Assembly: GCA_963849885.1 (NCBI GenBank)
Contig: CAWKIV010000015.1
Coordinates: 1-64,000, forward strand
DNA from: CADCTP01 sp963849885
Lineage (GTDB): Bacteria > Actinomycetota > Actinomycetes > Mycobacteriales > CADCTP01
DNA length: 64,000 nucleotides
Reading direction: 5' to 3'
In this document: positions 52,719 through 60,578 of the stretch, piece after piece
Numbering within the stretch: position 1 is the stretch's first letter
How the letters are laid out: each line of letters starts with the position of its first letter
Program-made: the position numbers and the translations under genes
The notes under the pieces: model-generated
Database searches by the model: none
Told to the model about the DNA's origin: nothing
The model's input: only the letters and a program-made list of their open reading frames with translations

Positions 52719-53807
52719 ATGCAGATCGGCGTGTTCTCGGTGGGCGACGTCACCCCCGACCCGACGACGGGCCGGGCGCCGACCGAGGCGGAGCGGATCA
52801 AGGCCATGGTCGCGGTCGCGCTGAAGGCCGAGGAGGTCGGGCTCGACGTCTTCGCCACCGGCGAGCACCACAACCCGCCGTTCGTCCCGTCCTCGCCGAC
52901 CACCCTGCTCGGCTTCGTCGCCGCCCGCACCGAGCGGCTGCTGCTGTCCACGGCCACGACGCTGATCACCACGAACGACCCGGTGAAGATCGCCGAGGAC
53001 TACGCGATGCTGCAGCACCTCGCGGACGGCCGGGTCGACCTCATGCTCGGCCGCGGCAACACCGGCCCGGTCTACCCCTGGTTCGGCCAGGACATCCGGA
53101 CGGGCATCCCGCTGGCGGTGGAGAACTACGCGCTGCTGCGCCGGCTGTGGCGCGAGGACGTGGTCGACTGGGAGGGCCGGTTCCGCACCCCGCTGCAGAG
53201 CTTCACCGCCACCCCGCGCCCGCTCGACGGGGTGCCACCGTTCGTCTGGCACGCCTCGATCCGGTCACCGGAGATCGCCGAGCAGGCCGCGTACTACGGC
53301 GACGGCTTCTTCCACAACAACATCTTCTGGCCGGCCTCGCACGTGCGGCAGATGGTCGAGCTGTACCGGCGCCGGTTCGAGCACTACGGGCACGGCCGCG
53401 CCGACCAGGCGATCGTCGGCCTCGGCGGGCAGGTCTTCGTGCGGAAGAGCTCGCAGGACGCGGTGCGCGAGTTCCGGCCGTACTTCGACGAGGCCCCGGT
53501 GTACGGGCACGGCCCGTCGCTGGAGGAGTACATGGCCGAGACCCCGCTGACCGTGGGCAGCCCGCAGCAGGTCATCGACCGGACCCTCGGCTTCCGCGAG
53601 GTGGTCGGCGACTACCAGCGGCAGCTGTTCCTGGTCGACCACGCCGGGCTGCCGCTGAAGACGGTGCTGGAGCAGCTGGACATCCTCGGCGAGGAGGTCG
53701 TGCCGGTGCTGCGCCGGGAGTTCGCCGCGCGGCGGCCGGCCGGCGTGCCGGAGGAGCCGCCGACGCACGCCACGCTGGCCGCCGACCCGGCGGTGGTGGC
53801 CCGATGA
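52719..53807 (+). CDS. LLM-class flavin-dependent monooxygenase (CE1758-like)
   Basis: 362 residues, bacterial luciferase-like TIM barrel using reduced FMN. N-terminal MQIGVFSVGDVTPDP, then FATGEHHNPPFVPSSP, RVDLMLGRGNTGP and a C-terminal FLVDHAGLP segment typical of the CE1758 family. ATG 52719 follows AAGGAG. It overlaps the FMN reductase gene by four bases (ATGA), so the reductase probably supplies its FMNH2. Substrate unknown. Confidence 0.92.
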   Translation: MQIGVFSVGDVTPDPTTGRAPTEAERIKAMVAVALKAEEVGLDVFATGEHHNPPFVPSSPTTLLGFVAARTERLLLSTATTLITTNDPVKIAEDYAMLQHLADGRVDLMLGRGNTGPVYPWFGQDIRTGIPLAVENYALLRRLWREDVVDWEGRFRTPLQSFTATPRPLDGVPPFVWHASIRSPEIAEQAAYYGDGFFHNNIFWPASHVRQMVELYRRRFEHYGHGRADQAIVGLGGQVFVRKSSQDAVREFRPYFDEAPVYGHGPSLEEYMAETPLTVGSPQQVIDRTLGFREVVGDYQRQLFLVDHAGLPLKTVLEQLDILGEEVVPVLRREFAARRPAGVPEEPPTHATLAADPAVVAR

Positions 53808-54421
53808 CCCCCCGCCGGATCGCCGTGGTCAGCGCCGGGCTGGGCCAGCCGTCGGCCACCCGGCTGCTGGCCGACCGGCTGGCCGCCGCCACCGCGCAGG
53901 CGCTGCGCGAGCAGGGCGTGACCGCCGAGGTCGAGGTGGTCGAGCTGCGCGAGCACGCCCGGGCGCTGGCCGACAACCTGGTCACCGGCTTCCCGAGCGG
54001 CGCGCTGCGGGCCGCGGTGGAGACCGTGACCGGCGCCGACGCGGTGATCGCGGTGACGCCGGTCTTCGCGGCCTCGTACAGCGGGCTGTTCAAGACCTTC
54101 TTCGACCTGCTCGAGGAGGAGGCGCTGGCCGGCACGCCCGTGCTGCTGGCCGCGACCGCCGGCACGGCCCGGCACTCGCTGGTGCTCGAGCACGCGATGC
54201 GGCCGCTCTTCAGCCACCTGCACGCGGTCCCGGTGCCGACCGGGGTCTTCGCCGCGCCCGAGGACTGGGCCGGCGGCGACGGGACCGGGCCCGGGCTGGA
54301 CCGGCGGATCGCCCGCGCGGCCGGCCAGCTGGCCGATCTCGTCGCGGGCCGCCCCCCGGGCCGGCCGGCCGACCCGTACGCCGACCCCGTCCCCTTCGAG
54401 CAACTCCTCGCCAACGCCTGA
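53804..54421 (+). CDS. NADPH-dependent FMN reductase (CE1759-like)
   Basis: 205 residues, flavodoxin-like fold: RIAVVSAGLGQPSATRLLADRL binds the FMN phosphate, and VTPVFAASYSGLFKTFFDLL is the second flavin loop. It reduces FMN for the monooxygenase encoded just upstream (ATGA overlap). Followed by the 20-bp-period repeat array, into which its transcription runs. Confidence 0.92.
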   Translation: MTPRRIAVVSAGLGQPSATRLLADRLAAATAQALREQGVTAEVEVVELREHARALADNLVTGFPSGALRAAVETVTGADAVIAVTPVFAASYSGLFKTFFDLLEEEALAGTPVLLAATAGTARHSLVLEHAMRPLFSHLHAVPVPTGVFAAPEDWAGGDGTGPGLDRRIARAAGQLADLVAGRPPGRPADPYADPVPFEQLLANA

Positions 54422-54443
54422 CCCGCACCCCGCCCCCGCCCCC

Positions 54444-54800
54444 GAGTGACGGAACCCTCGCCCCGAGTGACGCAGCCCGCACCCGAGTGACGCACTCCGC
54501 ACCCGACTGACGCAGCCCACACCCGAGTGACGCAGCCCGCGCCCGAGTGACGGACTCCGCGTCCGAGTGACGCCGGGTGCGGCGTCACTCAGCGCCGGGA
54601 TCCGTCACCCGCGGCCAGGGTCCGTCACTCGCGCGGGCGTCCGTACTCACTCGCGGCCGGGATCCGTCACCCGCGGCCGGGGTCCGTCACTCGCGGCCGG
54701 GGTCCTCACTCGCGGCCGGGTCCGTCACTCGCGGCCGGGATCCGTCACCCGCGGCCGGGATCCGTCACTCGTGGCCGGGATGCGTCAGTTGGCGGGTGTC
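54444..54800. repeat. Head-to-head array of ~18 short repeats with 20-bp period
   Basis: Seven copies of GAGTGACG-centred units start at 54444, 54465, 54485, 54505, 54525, 54545 and 54565. After a central hairpin (GAGTGACGCC/GGCGTCACTC around 54578) about eleven copies in the opposite orientation (CGTCACTC or CGTCACCC core) follow at about 54583, 54603, 54623, 54642, 54665, 54685, 54704, 54723, 54743, 54763 and 54783. The period is 20 bp (19-23) throughout. Flanking bases are GC-rich and less conserved (right half: GCGGCCGGGATC). There are no spacers, so it is not CRISPR. It occupies the whole gap between two convergent genes and has no credible coding frame. Confidence 0.9.
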
Positions 54801-54813
54801 GGGAGGGCGGGCG

Positions 54814-55350
54814 TCAGTTGGTGGGGACGGTTTCGGGGGGTGGCTTCTCCTGGAAGTCGCCGGCCTCGGCCCGGACCGCGCGCAGCGCGGTGAAGACCGC
54901 CTCCCGGGTCTGCCCGTCCAGCCCGGACAGCCCGAAGTCGATCGCCATCAGGTCCCGGGTCGCGGCCTCGGCGACCTCCCGACCCCGCTCGGTGATCGAG
55001 GCGAGCACGCCCCGCCGGTCCTGCGGGTTGGGCCGCCGCTCCACCAGGCCGGCCCCGGCCAGCCGGGTGATCGCGTTGGTGACGCTGGTCGGGTGGACCA
55101 TCAGGCGGCTGCCGATGATCTTGAGCGGCAGCGCGCCGGAGCCGCTGAACCGCAGCAGCACCAGCGCCTCGTAGCGGGCGAAGGTCAGTCCGTGTCGCCG
55201 CAGCACCTCGTCGTAACGGGCGAGGAGGATCTGCTGGACCCGCATGACCGACGTCGCCACCCGCATCGACGCCGCCGGCCCCCAGGTCTGCTCCCAGATC
55301 TCCCCCGCGCGCTCGATCGGGTCGAACGGCAGATCCAGTGGCTTGGGCAC
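54814..55350 (-). CDS. MarR-family transcriptional regulator
   Basis: 178-residue winged-helix regulator: HGLTFARYEALVLL (helix before the HTH), LKIIGSRLMVHPTSVTNAITRL recognition region, DRRGVLASITERG wing. It probably represses nearby genes until a small ligand binds. In actinobacteria this MarR type lies beside the methylmalonyl-CoA epimerase/MeaB/thiolase genes, which follow here. ATG 55350; the promoter region is shared with the divergent CBM2 gene. The last repeat unit of the adjacent array reaches its 3' end. Confidence 0.9.
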   Translation of the reverse strand: MPKPLDLPFDPIERAGEIWEQTWGPAASMRVATSVMRVQQILLARYDEVLRRHGLTFARYEALVLLRFSGSGALPLKIIGSRLMVHPTSVTNAITRLAGAGLVERRPNPQDRRGVLASITERGREVAEAATRDLMAIDFGLSGLDGQTREAVFTALRAVRAEAGDFQEKPPPETVPTN

Positions 55351-55380
55351 GTATCGACGGTATCGGACGGGGGGCCACTC

Positions 55381-55415
55381 TTGACACCGACTGGTCTAGT
55401 CTGGTCTAGTCCACT
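55381..55415 (+). promoter_or_regulatory. DasR-type dre site/chitinase-like promoter
   Basis: TTGACA (55381-55386) followed by two exact tandem copies of CTGGTCTAGT (55391-55400, 55401-55410) and CCACT. ACTGGTCTAGTC and TGGTCTAGTCCACT each resemble the DasR-responsive element ACTGGTCTAGACCACT that overlaps Streptomyces chitinase promoters. It precedes a gene for a chitin/cellulose-binding domain, which supports the call. Confidence 0.65.
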
Positions 55416-55464
55416 TCATCCGCTGCCGCGCGTCCGTTCAGCCCATCGTCCTGCGAGGAGCACC

Positions 55465-56040
55465 ATGTCCCGTAGTCGCGCGCGCCTGGCAGCGGCAGCC
55501 ACCGCCGCCCTGCTGACCACCGCCGGCCTCGTCCTGGTCGCCCCGGCGGCCGTGGCGGCCGGACCGACCGCCACCTTCACCAAGACCTCCGACTGGGGCA
55601 CCGGCTGGGAGGGCAACTACCGGATCAGCAACCCCGGACCGGGATCGATCAGCTCGTGGACGGTCGAGTTCGACCTGCCGACCGGGCACCGGGTCAGCTC
55701 GCTCTGGGACGCCACCTGGTCGCAGTCCGGCGCCCACGTGACCGTCCGCAACGCGTCCTGGAACGGCACCATCGGCGCCGGCGGCTCGACCAGCTTCGGC
55801 TTCGGCGTCGCCTACTCCGGGGCTACGGCGCGCCGGCCAACTGGCCGGGAGTCAACGGCCGCCCGCTCGCGACGCGCCCGCGGCCGCCGCGACCTACGCC
55901 GGCTCGGCGAAGCCCGCGCCGGCGGGCGGCCACCGCCGTCACCGGGCGCGGGCTGGGCTGGCCGACGTCCGCGGCCAGACGCGCGCACGCGTGCCGGTAC
56001 GCTTCGGGGGCGCGTGGGGCTGAGGTCGGCGACCGCGTGA
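55465..56040 (+). pseudogene. Truncated secreted CBM2 protein (chitinase/LPMO remnant)
   Basis: A signal peptide (residues 1-33, LLTTAGLVLVAPAAVAA) and a CBM2 carbohydrate-binding domain (about 35-120: TKTSDWGTGWEGNYRISN, SWTVEFDLP, WDATWSQSG, ASWNGTIGAGGSTSFGFGV). After AYSG the frame shifts (GYGAPANWPGVNGRPL continues in another frame near 55818), and no catalytic domain or linker follows; the rest is Arg/Ala-rich noise up to 56040 or 56117. The dre-like promoter suggests it was a chitin-degradation gene. ATG 55465. Remnant or very short CBM-only protein are both possible. Confidence 0.7.
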
Positions 56041-56285
56041 GAGACACCGGCCCACTCGGCCCGTCGCGGTCAGGACCCGGCGCCGACCACGGTCCCGGCC
56101 CTGCGGGGCCGTCCTGACCCGGCGATGAGGTGGCGCGGCCGTCCTCCGGGGCGGCGGCGCCGCGTGATCGCCCGCGGTCTGCAGCGGCCGGAGGCCGCCG
56201 CCCGGGAGGCCGGCCGCAGCGGCGGACGGCCGGCCGCACCGCGGGCACGGCCGGCGGCGCCGGCTTCCCGGGCGGCTCGCCGCGG
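55870..56285. other. Non-coding/degenerate stretch
   Basis: About 400 bases of very GC-rich sequence after the CBM2 domain and before the meaB stop. Open frames exist on both strands but their products are Arg/Ala/Pro-rich with no recognisable domain. Nothing else is visible here. Confidence 0.6.
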
Positions 56286-56288
56286 TCG

Positions 56289-57305
56289 TCAGGCGGTGAG
56301 CGTGTCGACCAGGTCGTCGGCGGCCGCGTACGGGTCCAGCTCGCCGGCGACGACCCGGGCGGCCAGCGCGTCCAGCGCGGCCGACCCGTGCAGGTCGCCG
56401 ATCCGCTCCCGGAGCGCGGCCACCGCGATCGCCTCCACCTCGGCGGCCGCCCGGGCCTGCCGGCGGCGGTCGCCCTCGCCGCTGGACTCCAGCCACTCCG
56501 CGTGCTTGTCCAGCGCGTCGAGCAGGTCGTCGATCCCCTCGCCCTTGGCGGCGACGGTCCGCACGATCGGCGGCCGCCAGGCGCCGGGCTCGGAGTGCCG
56601 GCCGCCGAGCGCCTGCATCGCGCGCAGGTCGCGGACCGTCTGGTCGGCGCCGTCCCGGTCGGCCTTGTTGACCACCAGCACGTCGGCGACCTCGAGGATG
56701 CCGGCCTTGGCGGCCTGGATGCCGTCGCCCATCCCCGGCGCCAGCAGCACCAGCGTGGTGTCCGCGGTCGAGGCGACCTGCACCTCGGCCTGGCCGACGC
56801 CGACGGTCTCCACCAGCACCACGTCGCACCCGGCCGCGTCCAGCACCCGGACCGCCTGCGGGGTGGCCCAGGCCAGCCCGCCGAGGTGGCCGCGGGAGGC
56901 CATCGACCGGATGAAGACGCCGGCGTCGGTGGCGTGGTCCTGCATCCGCACCCGGTCGCCGAGCAGCGCGCCGCCGGAGAACGGCGAGGACGGGTCGACC
57001 GCGAGCACCCCGACCCGGGCGCCCTGCTTGCGCAGAGCGGTGACCAGCACCGAGGTCGAGGTCGACTTGCCGACCCCGGGCGAGCCGGTCAGCCCGATGA
57101 CCCGGGCCCGGCCGGCGTGCGGGGCCAGCGCCGCGGCGACCTCGCGCAGCGCCGGGGAGGCATCCTCGACCAGCGAGATCAGCCGGGCCACCGAGCGCGG
57201 GTCGCCCTCCCGGGCCCGCGCCACCAGCGTCGGCACGTCCAGCGCCCGCCGACCCCGGCCGCCCGCCGCGGGCGCCGGCGCCGCCGCGGAAGCACCTTCG
57301 GTCAC
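56289..57305 (-). CDS. meaB: Methylmalonyl-CoA mutase-associated GTPase MeaB
   Basis: 338 residues, G3E-type P-loop GTPase that gates cofactor loading and protects B12-dependent acyl-CoA mutases. Walker A GLTGSPGVGKST, DPSSPFSGGALLGDRVRM, VETVGVGQAEVQVA (switch/Walker B) and the guanine-specificity NKAD are present; a C-terminal dimerisation arm follows. GTG 57305. It is 60 bases downstream of the thiolase gene on the same strand and probably serves the mutase at 50.9-52.6 kb and other mutases outside the window. Confidence 0.93.
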   Translation of the reverse strand: MTEGASAAAPAPAAGGRGRRALDVPTLVARAREGDPRSVARLISLVEDASPALREVAAALAPHAGRARVIGLTGSPGVGKSTSTSVLVTALRKQGARVGVLAVDPSSPFSGGALLGDRVRMQDHATDAGVFIRSMASRGHLGGLAWATPQAVRVLDAAGCDVVLVETVGVGQAEVQVASTADTTLVLLAPGMGDGIQAAKAGILEVADVLVVNKADRDGADQTVRDLRAMQALGGRHSEPGAWRPPIVRTVAAKGEGIDDLLDALDKHAEWLESSGEGDRRRQARAAAEVEAIAVAALRERIGDLHGSAALDALAARVVAGELDPYAAADDLVDTLTA

Positions 57306-57365
57306 CGGCAGGACGCTACCGGCCGCGGGACCGGACCGGCCCCCGGCCCCGCCGGCCGGCCCAGG

Positions 57366-58553
57366 TCACGGCGCCGGGACGCGGAGCACCAGCGCGTCGC
57401 CCTGCCCGCCGCCGCCGCACAGCCCGACGGCGGCCACCCCGCCGCCGCGGCGGCGCAGCTCCAGCACGGCGTGCAGGGCGATCCGGGCGCCGCTCATCCC
57501 GATCGGGTGACCGAGGGCGATGGCGCCGCCGTTGACGTTGACCTTGTCGTCGCCGACCCCGAGCTCGCGCATCGACTGGATGCCGACCGCGGCGAACGCC
57601 TCGTTGATCTCCACCAGGTCGACGTCGTCGACGGTCAGCCCGGACCGGTCCAGCGCCTTGCGGATCGCGTTGGCCGGCTGCGACTGCAGCGAGTTGTCCG
57701 GGCCGGCGACCACGCCGTGGGCGCCGATCTCGGCCAGGACCGGAGCGCCGAGCTCCTCGGCCTTCGCCCGGGACATGACCACGACCGCGCAGGCGCCGTC
57801 GGAGATCTGCGAGGAGCTGCCGGCGGTGATGGTGCCGTCCTTGGCGAACGCCGGCCTGAGCCGGGCCAGCGACTCGGCCGTGGTGTCGGCGCGGATGCCC
57901 TCGTCGTCCCGGAACTCGATCGGGTCGCCCTTGCGCTGCGGGATGCGGACCGGGACGACCTCCTCGTCGAACAGCCCGTTCTTCTGGGCCAGCGCGGCCC
58001 GCTGGTGCGACCGCGCGGCGAACTCGTCCTGCTGCTCGCGGGAGATGTCCAGCCCGGCGTTGTGCCGCTCGGTCGACTCGCCCATGGCCACCTGGTCGAA
58101 GGCGTCGGTGAGCCCGTCGTACGCCATCGCGTCGAGCAGCTGGACCGACCCGTACTTGAAGCCCTGCCGGGAGCCGGGCAGCAGGTGCGGCGCGTTGGTC
58201 ATCGACTCCATCCCGCCGGCCACCACCACGTCGAACTCGCCGGCCCCGATGAGCTGGTCGGCCAGCGCGATGGCGTCCAGCCCGGACAGGCAGACCTTGT
58301 TGATCAGCAGCGACGGGACGGTCATCGGGACGCCGCCGGCCACCGCGGCCTGCCGGGCCGGCATCTGCCCGGCGCCGGCCTGCAGCACCTGGCCGAGGAT
58401 CACGTAGTCGACCTGCTCGCCGGTGATGCCGGCCCGCTCCAGCGCGGCCTCGATCGCGATGCCGCCGAGGTCGGCGGCGGAGAAGTCCTTCAGCGAGCCG
58501 AGCAGCCGGCCCATCGGGGTCCGAGCACCGCTGACGATGACCGATCCGGGCAT
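57366..58553 (-). CDS. Acetyl-CoA C-acetyltransferase (thiolase)
   Basis: 395-residue thiolase II. Active-site cysteine in INKVCLSGLDAI, histidine in NEAFAAV/GGAIALGHPIGMSGAR and the second cysteine in LCGGGGQGDA are all present. It condenses two acetyl-CoA to acetoacetyl-CoA, the entry to butyryl/ethylmalonyl-CoA routes. ATG 58553. Divergent from the epimerase gene and followed by meaB, the usual actinobacterial order. Confidence 0.93.
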   Translation of the reverse strand: MPGSVIVSGARTPMGRLLGSLKDFSAADLGGIAIEAALERAGITGEQVDYVILGQVLQAGAGQMPARQAAVAGGVPMTVPSLLINKVCLSGLDAIALADQLIGAGEFDVVVAGGMESMTNAPHLLPGSRQGFKYGSVQLLDAMAYDGLTDAFDQVAMGESTERHNAGLDISREQQDEFAARSHQRAALAQKNGLFDEEVVPVRIPQRKGDPIEFRDDEGIRADTTAESLARLRPAFAKDGTITAGSSSQISDGACAVVVMSRAKAEELGAPVLAEIGAHGVVAGPDNSLQSQPANAIRKALDRSGLTVDDVDLVEINEAFAAVGIQSMRELGVGDDKVNVNGGAIALGHPIGMSGARIALHAVLELRRRGGGVAAVGLCGGGGQGDALVLRVPAP

Positions 58554-58667
58554 GGCCGACCTCCCGAGCACGAGCGCTGGCGTTACGCCGACTTTACCGG
58601 CGGCCCGCGGCGGCGGGCTGTGACGCCGGGCACCCGCCGGGACGGCCGCCGGCGGTACGGTCTGGCC

Positions 58668-59078
58668 GTGTTCACCCGAGTCGACCACGTCGGCATCGCC
58701 GTCCCTGACCTGGACGAGGCGATCGCCTGGTATGCGCGCACCTTCGACCTGTCGGCGGTGCACGAGGAGATCAACGAGGAGCAGGGGGTGCGCGAGGCGA
58801 TGCTCGCCGTCGGCGACGGCGAGACCCGCATCCAGCTGCTCGCCCCGGCCCGGCCGGACTCCGCGATCGCGAAGTTCCTGGACCGGTCCGGGCCCGGCAT
58901 CCAGCAGGTGGCGTACACCGTCGAGGACGTGGAGAAGGTCGCGGCCACGCTGCGCGAGCGCGGCCTGCGCGTGCTGTACGAGACGGCCAAGCGCGGCACC
59001 GCCGGCTCCCTCGTCAACTTCGTGCACCCGAAGGACGCCGGCGGCGTCCTGGTCGAGCTGGTCCAGCCGGCGAGGTGA
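58668..59078 (+). CDS. mce: Methylmalonyl-CoA epimerase
   Basis: 136-residue glyoxalase/VOC protein; interconverts (R)- and (S)-methylmalonyl-CoA. Metal ligands are in VDHVGIAV, ETRIQLLAP and GVLVELVQ, with the GIQQVAYTVED strand carrying the second histidine position replaced by Gln-Val as in many homologues; full-length for the family. GTG 58668. Its stop overlaps pxpB (GTGA). Confidence 0.9.
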   Translation: MFTRVDHVGIAVPDLDEAIAWYARTFDLSAVHEEINEEQGVREAMLAVGDGETRIQLLAPARPDSAIAKFLDRSGPGIQQVAYTVEDVEKVAATLRERGLRVLYETAKRGTAGSLVNFVHPKDAGGVLVELVQPAR

Positions 59079-59665
59079 GGCTCCGCCCGGTCGGCTGGGG
59101 CGCGGTGCTGGTGGAGCTCGGCTCCACCGCCGAGGTGCGCGCGGCGTACCGGCGGCTGGCGGCCGCCCGGCTGCCCGGGGTGGTCGAGCTGGTCCCGGCC
59201 GCGCGCACCGTGCTGGTGACCGGCGACCCGCTGCCCGACCTGGCCCCGCTGCTCGCCGACCTGGACACCGCGGAGCCGCCGGACGGTCCGCGGGTCGAGG
59301 TCCCGGTGGCGTACGACGGGCCGGACCTCGCCGAGGTGGCCGGGCTGACCGGGCTGACCGAGACCGAGGTGGTCCGCCGGCACTCGGACGCCGACTACAC
59401 GGTCGCGTTCTGCGGCTTCACGCCCGGCTTCGGCTACCTGACCGGACTGCCGGCCGAGCTGCACGTGCCGCGCCGGGCCACCCCGCGCACCGCCGTGCCG
59501 GCCGGTGCGGTGGCCGTCGCCGGCGAGTTCGCCGGGGTCTACCCGCGCCGCTCCCCCGGCGGCTGGCAGCTGCTCGGCCGGACCGACGCGGTGCTCTGGG
59601 ACGCCGACCGGGACCCGCCGGCGCTGCTCGCGCCGGGCACCCGGGTGCGCTTCGTGCCGTGCTGA
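59075..59665 (+). CDS. pxpB: 5-oxoprolinase subunit PxpB
   Basis: 196 residues, allophanate-hydrolase-subunit-1 (KipI-like) fold: VPVAYDGPDLAEVA, FCGFTPGFGYLTGLP and GGWQLLGRTD are family motifs. With PxpA and PxpC it hydrolyses 5-oxoproline to glutamate using ATP. GTG 59075 overlaps the epimerase stop; the 3' end overlaps pxpC. No PxpA gene follows in the window. Confidence 0.9.
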   Translation: MRLRPVGWGAVLVELGSTAEVRAAYRRLAAARLPGVVELVPAARTVLVTGDPLPDLAPLLADLDTAEPPDGPRVEVPVAYDGPDLAEVAGLTGLTETEVVRRHSDADYTVAFCGFTPGFGYLTGLPAELHVPRRATPRTAVPAGAVAVAGEFAGVYPRRSPGGWQLLGRTDAVLWDADRDPPALLAPGTRVRFVPC

Positions 59666-60504
59666 CGGTCGTGCGGGCCGGGCCGCTGACCACGGTCCAG
59701 GACCTGGGCCGGCCCGGGCACGCCCATCTCGGGGTGCCGCGGTCCGGCGCCGCCGACCGGGCCGCGCTGGGCCGGGCCAACCGGATGGCCGGCAACCCCG
59801 CCGGCGCCGCCGCGCTGGAGACCACCCTGCTCGGCGTCACCGTCCGGCTCGACGAGGACCGCTGGGTCGCGGTCGCCGGGGCGGACGCGGCGGTGACCGT
59901 CGACGGGGAGCCGGCCCGCGGCCCGGTCCTGGTCCCGGCCGGCGCGACCGTGGCGGTCGGCCGGGCCCGCCGCGGGCTGCGCTGCTACCTCGCCGTCGGC
60001 GGCGGCATCGCGGTCCCGGTCACGCTCGGCAGCCGCAGCACCGACAAGCTGTCCGGGCTCGGCCCGGCCCCGCTGCGCGACGGCGACACGCTGCCGCTCG
60101 GCCCGCCCACCGGGCCGGGCGAGCCGGAACCGGAGCCGGAGCTGCCGGCCGAGCCCGTGCTCCGGCTCCGGCTCGGCCCGCGGGACGACTGGTTCGCCGG
60201 CACCGGCCCGCTCACCACCGGCCCGTACGCGGTGCGGCCGGACAGCGACCGGGTCGGCCTGCGGCTGGACGGGCCGGAGCTGGCCCGCGCCCGCTCCGGC
60301 GAGCTGCCCAGCGAGGGGCTGGTGCCGGGCGCGCTGCAGGTGCCCCCGGACGGCCGGCCGGTGCTCTTCCTCGCCGACGTGCCCGCCACCGGCGGCTACC
60401 CGGTGGTCGGCGTGGTGCACCCGGACGACCTCTGGCTGGCCGCGCAGGCCCGCCCGGGCACCCGGCTGCGGTTCGAGGTGGTGCCCGGCCACGCTGTGGA
60501 GTAG
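59659..60504 (+). CDS. pxpC: 5-oxoprolinase subunit PxpC
   Basis: 281 residues, biotin-dependent-carboxyltransferase-like (KipA/AHS2) domain: GPLTTVQDLGRPGHAHLGVPRSGAAD at the N-terminus, CYLAVGGGIAVP, and TGGYPVVGVVHPDDL at the C-terminus. It forms the catalytic complex with PxpB. GTG 59659 overlaps the pxpB end; GTG 59671 is an alternative. Confidence 0.9.
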   Translation: MLTVVRAGPLTTVQDLGRPGHAHLGVPRSGAADRAALGRANRMAGNPAGAAALETTLLGVTVRLDEDRWVAVAGADAAVTVDGEPARGPVLVPAGATVAVGRARRGLRCYLAVGGGIAVPVTLGSRSTDKLSGLGPAPLRDGDTLPLGPPTGPGEPEPEPELPAEPVLRLRLGPRDDWFAGTGPLTTGPYAVRPDSDRVGLRLDGPELARARSGELPSEGLVPGALQVPPDGRPVLFLADVPATGGYPVVGVVHPDDLWLAAQARPGTRLRFEVVPGHAVE

Positions 60505-60578
60505 CTCACGGACCCCTCGTCACGACTGCCTACCGGCAGGTAACGTCCCTCGCCACCACGACGCCGGGAGGTGCCGCC

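Noticed and set aside
54444..54800. CRISPR array
   Set aside because: Units follow each other without unique spacers, the period is only 20 bp, and orientation flips in the middle. No cas gene is near.
56130..58600. Long + strand frame opposite meaB and the thiolase
   Set aside because: It lacks any domain until the epimerase start at 58668; the -strand genes have complete motifs.
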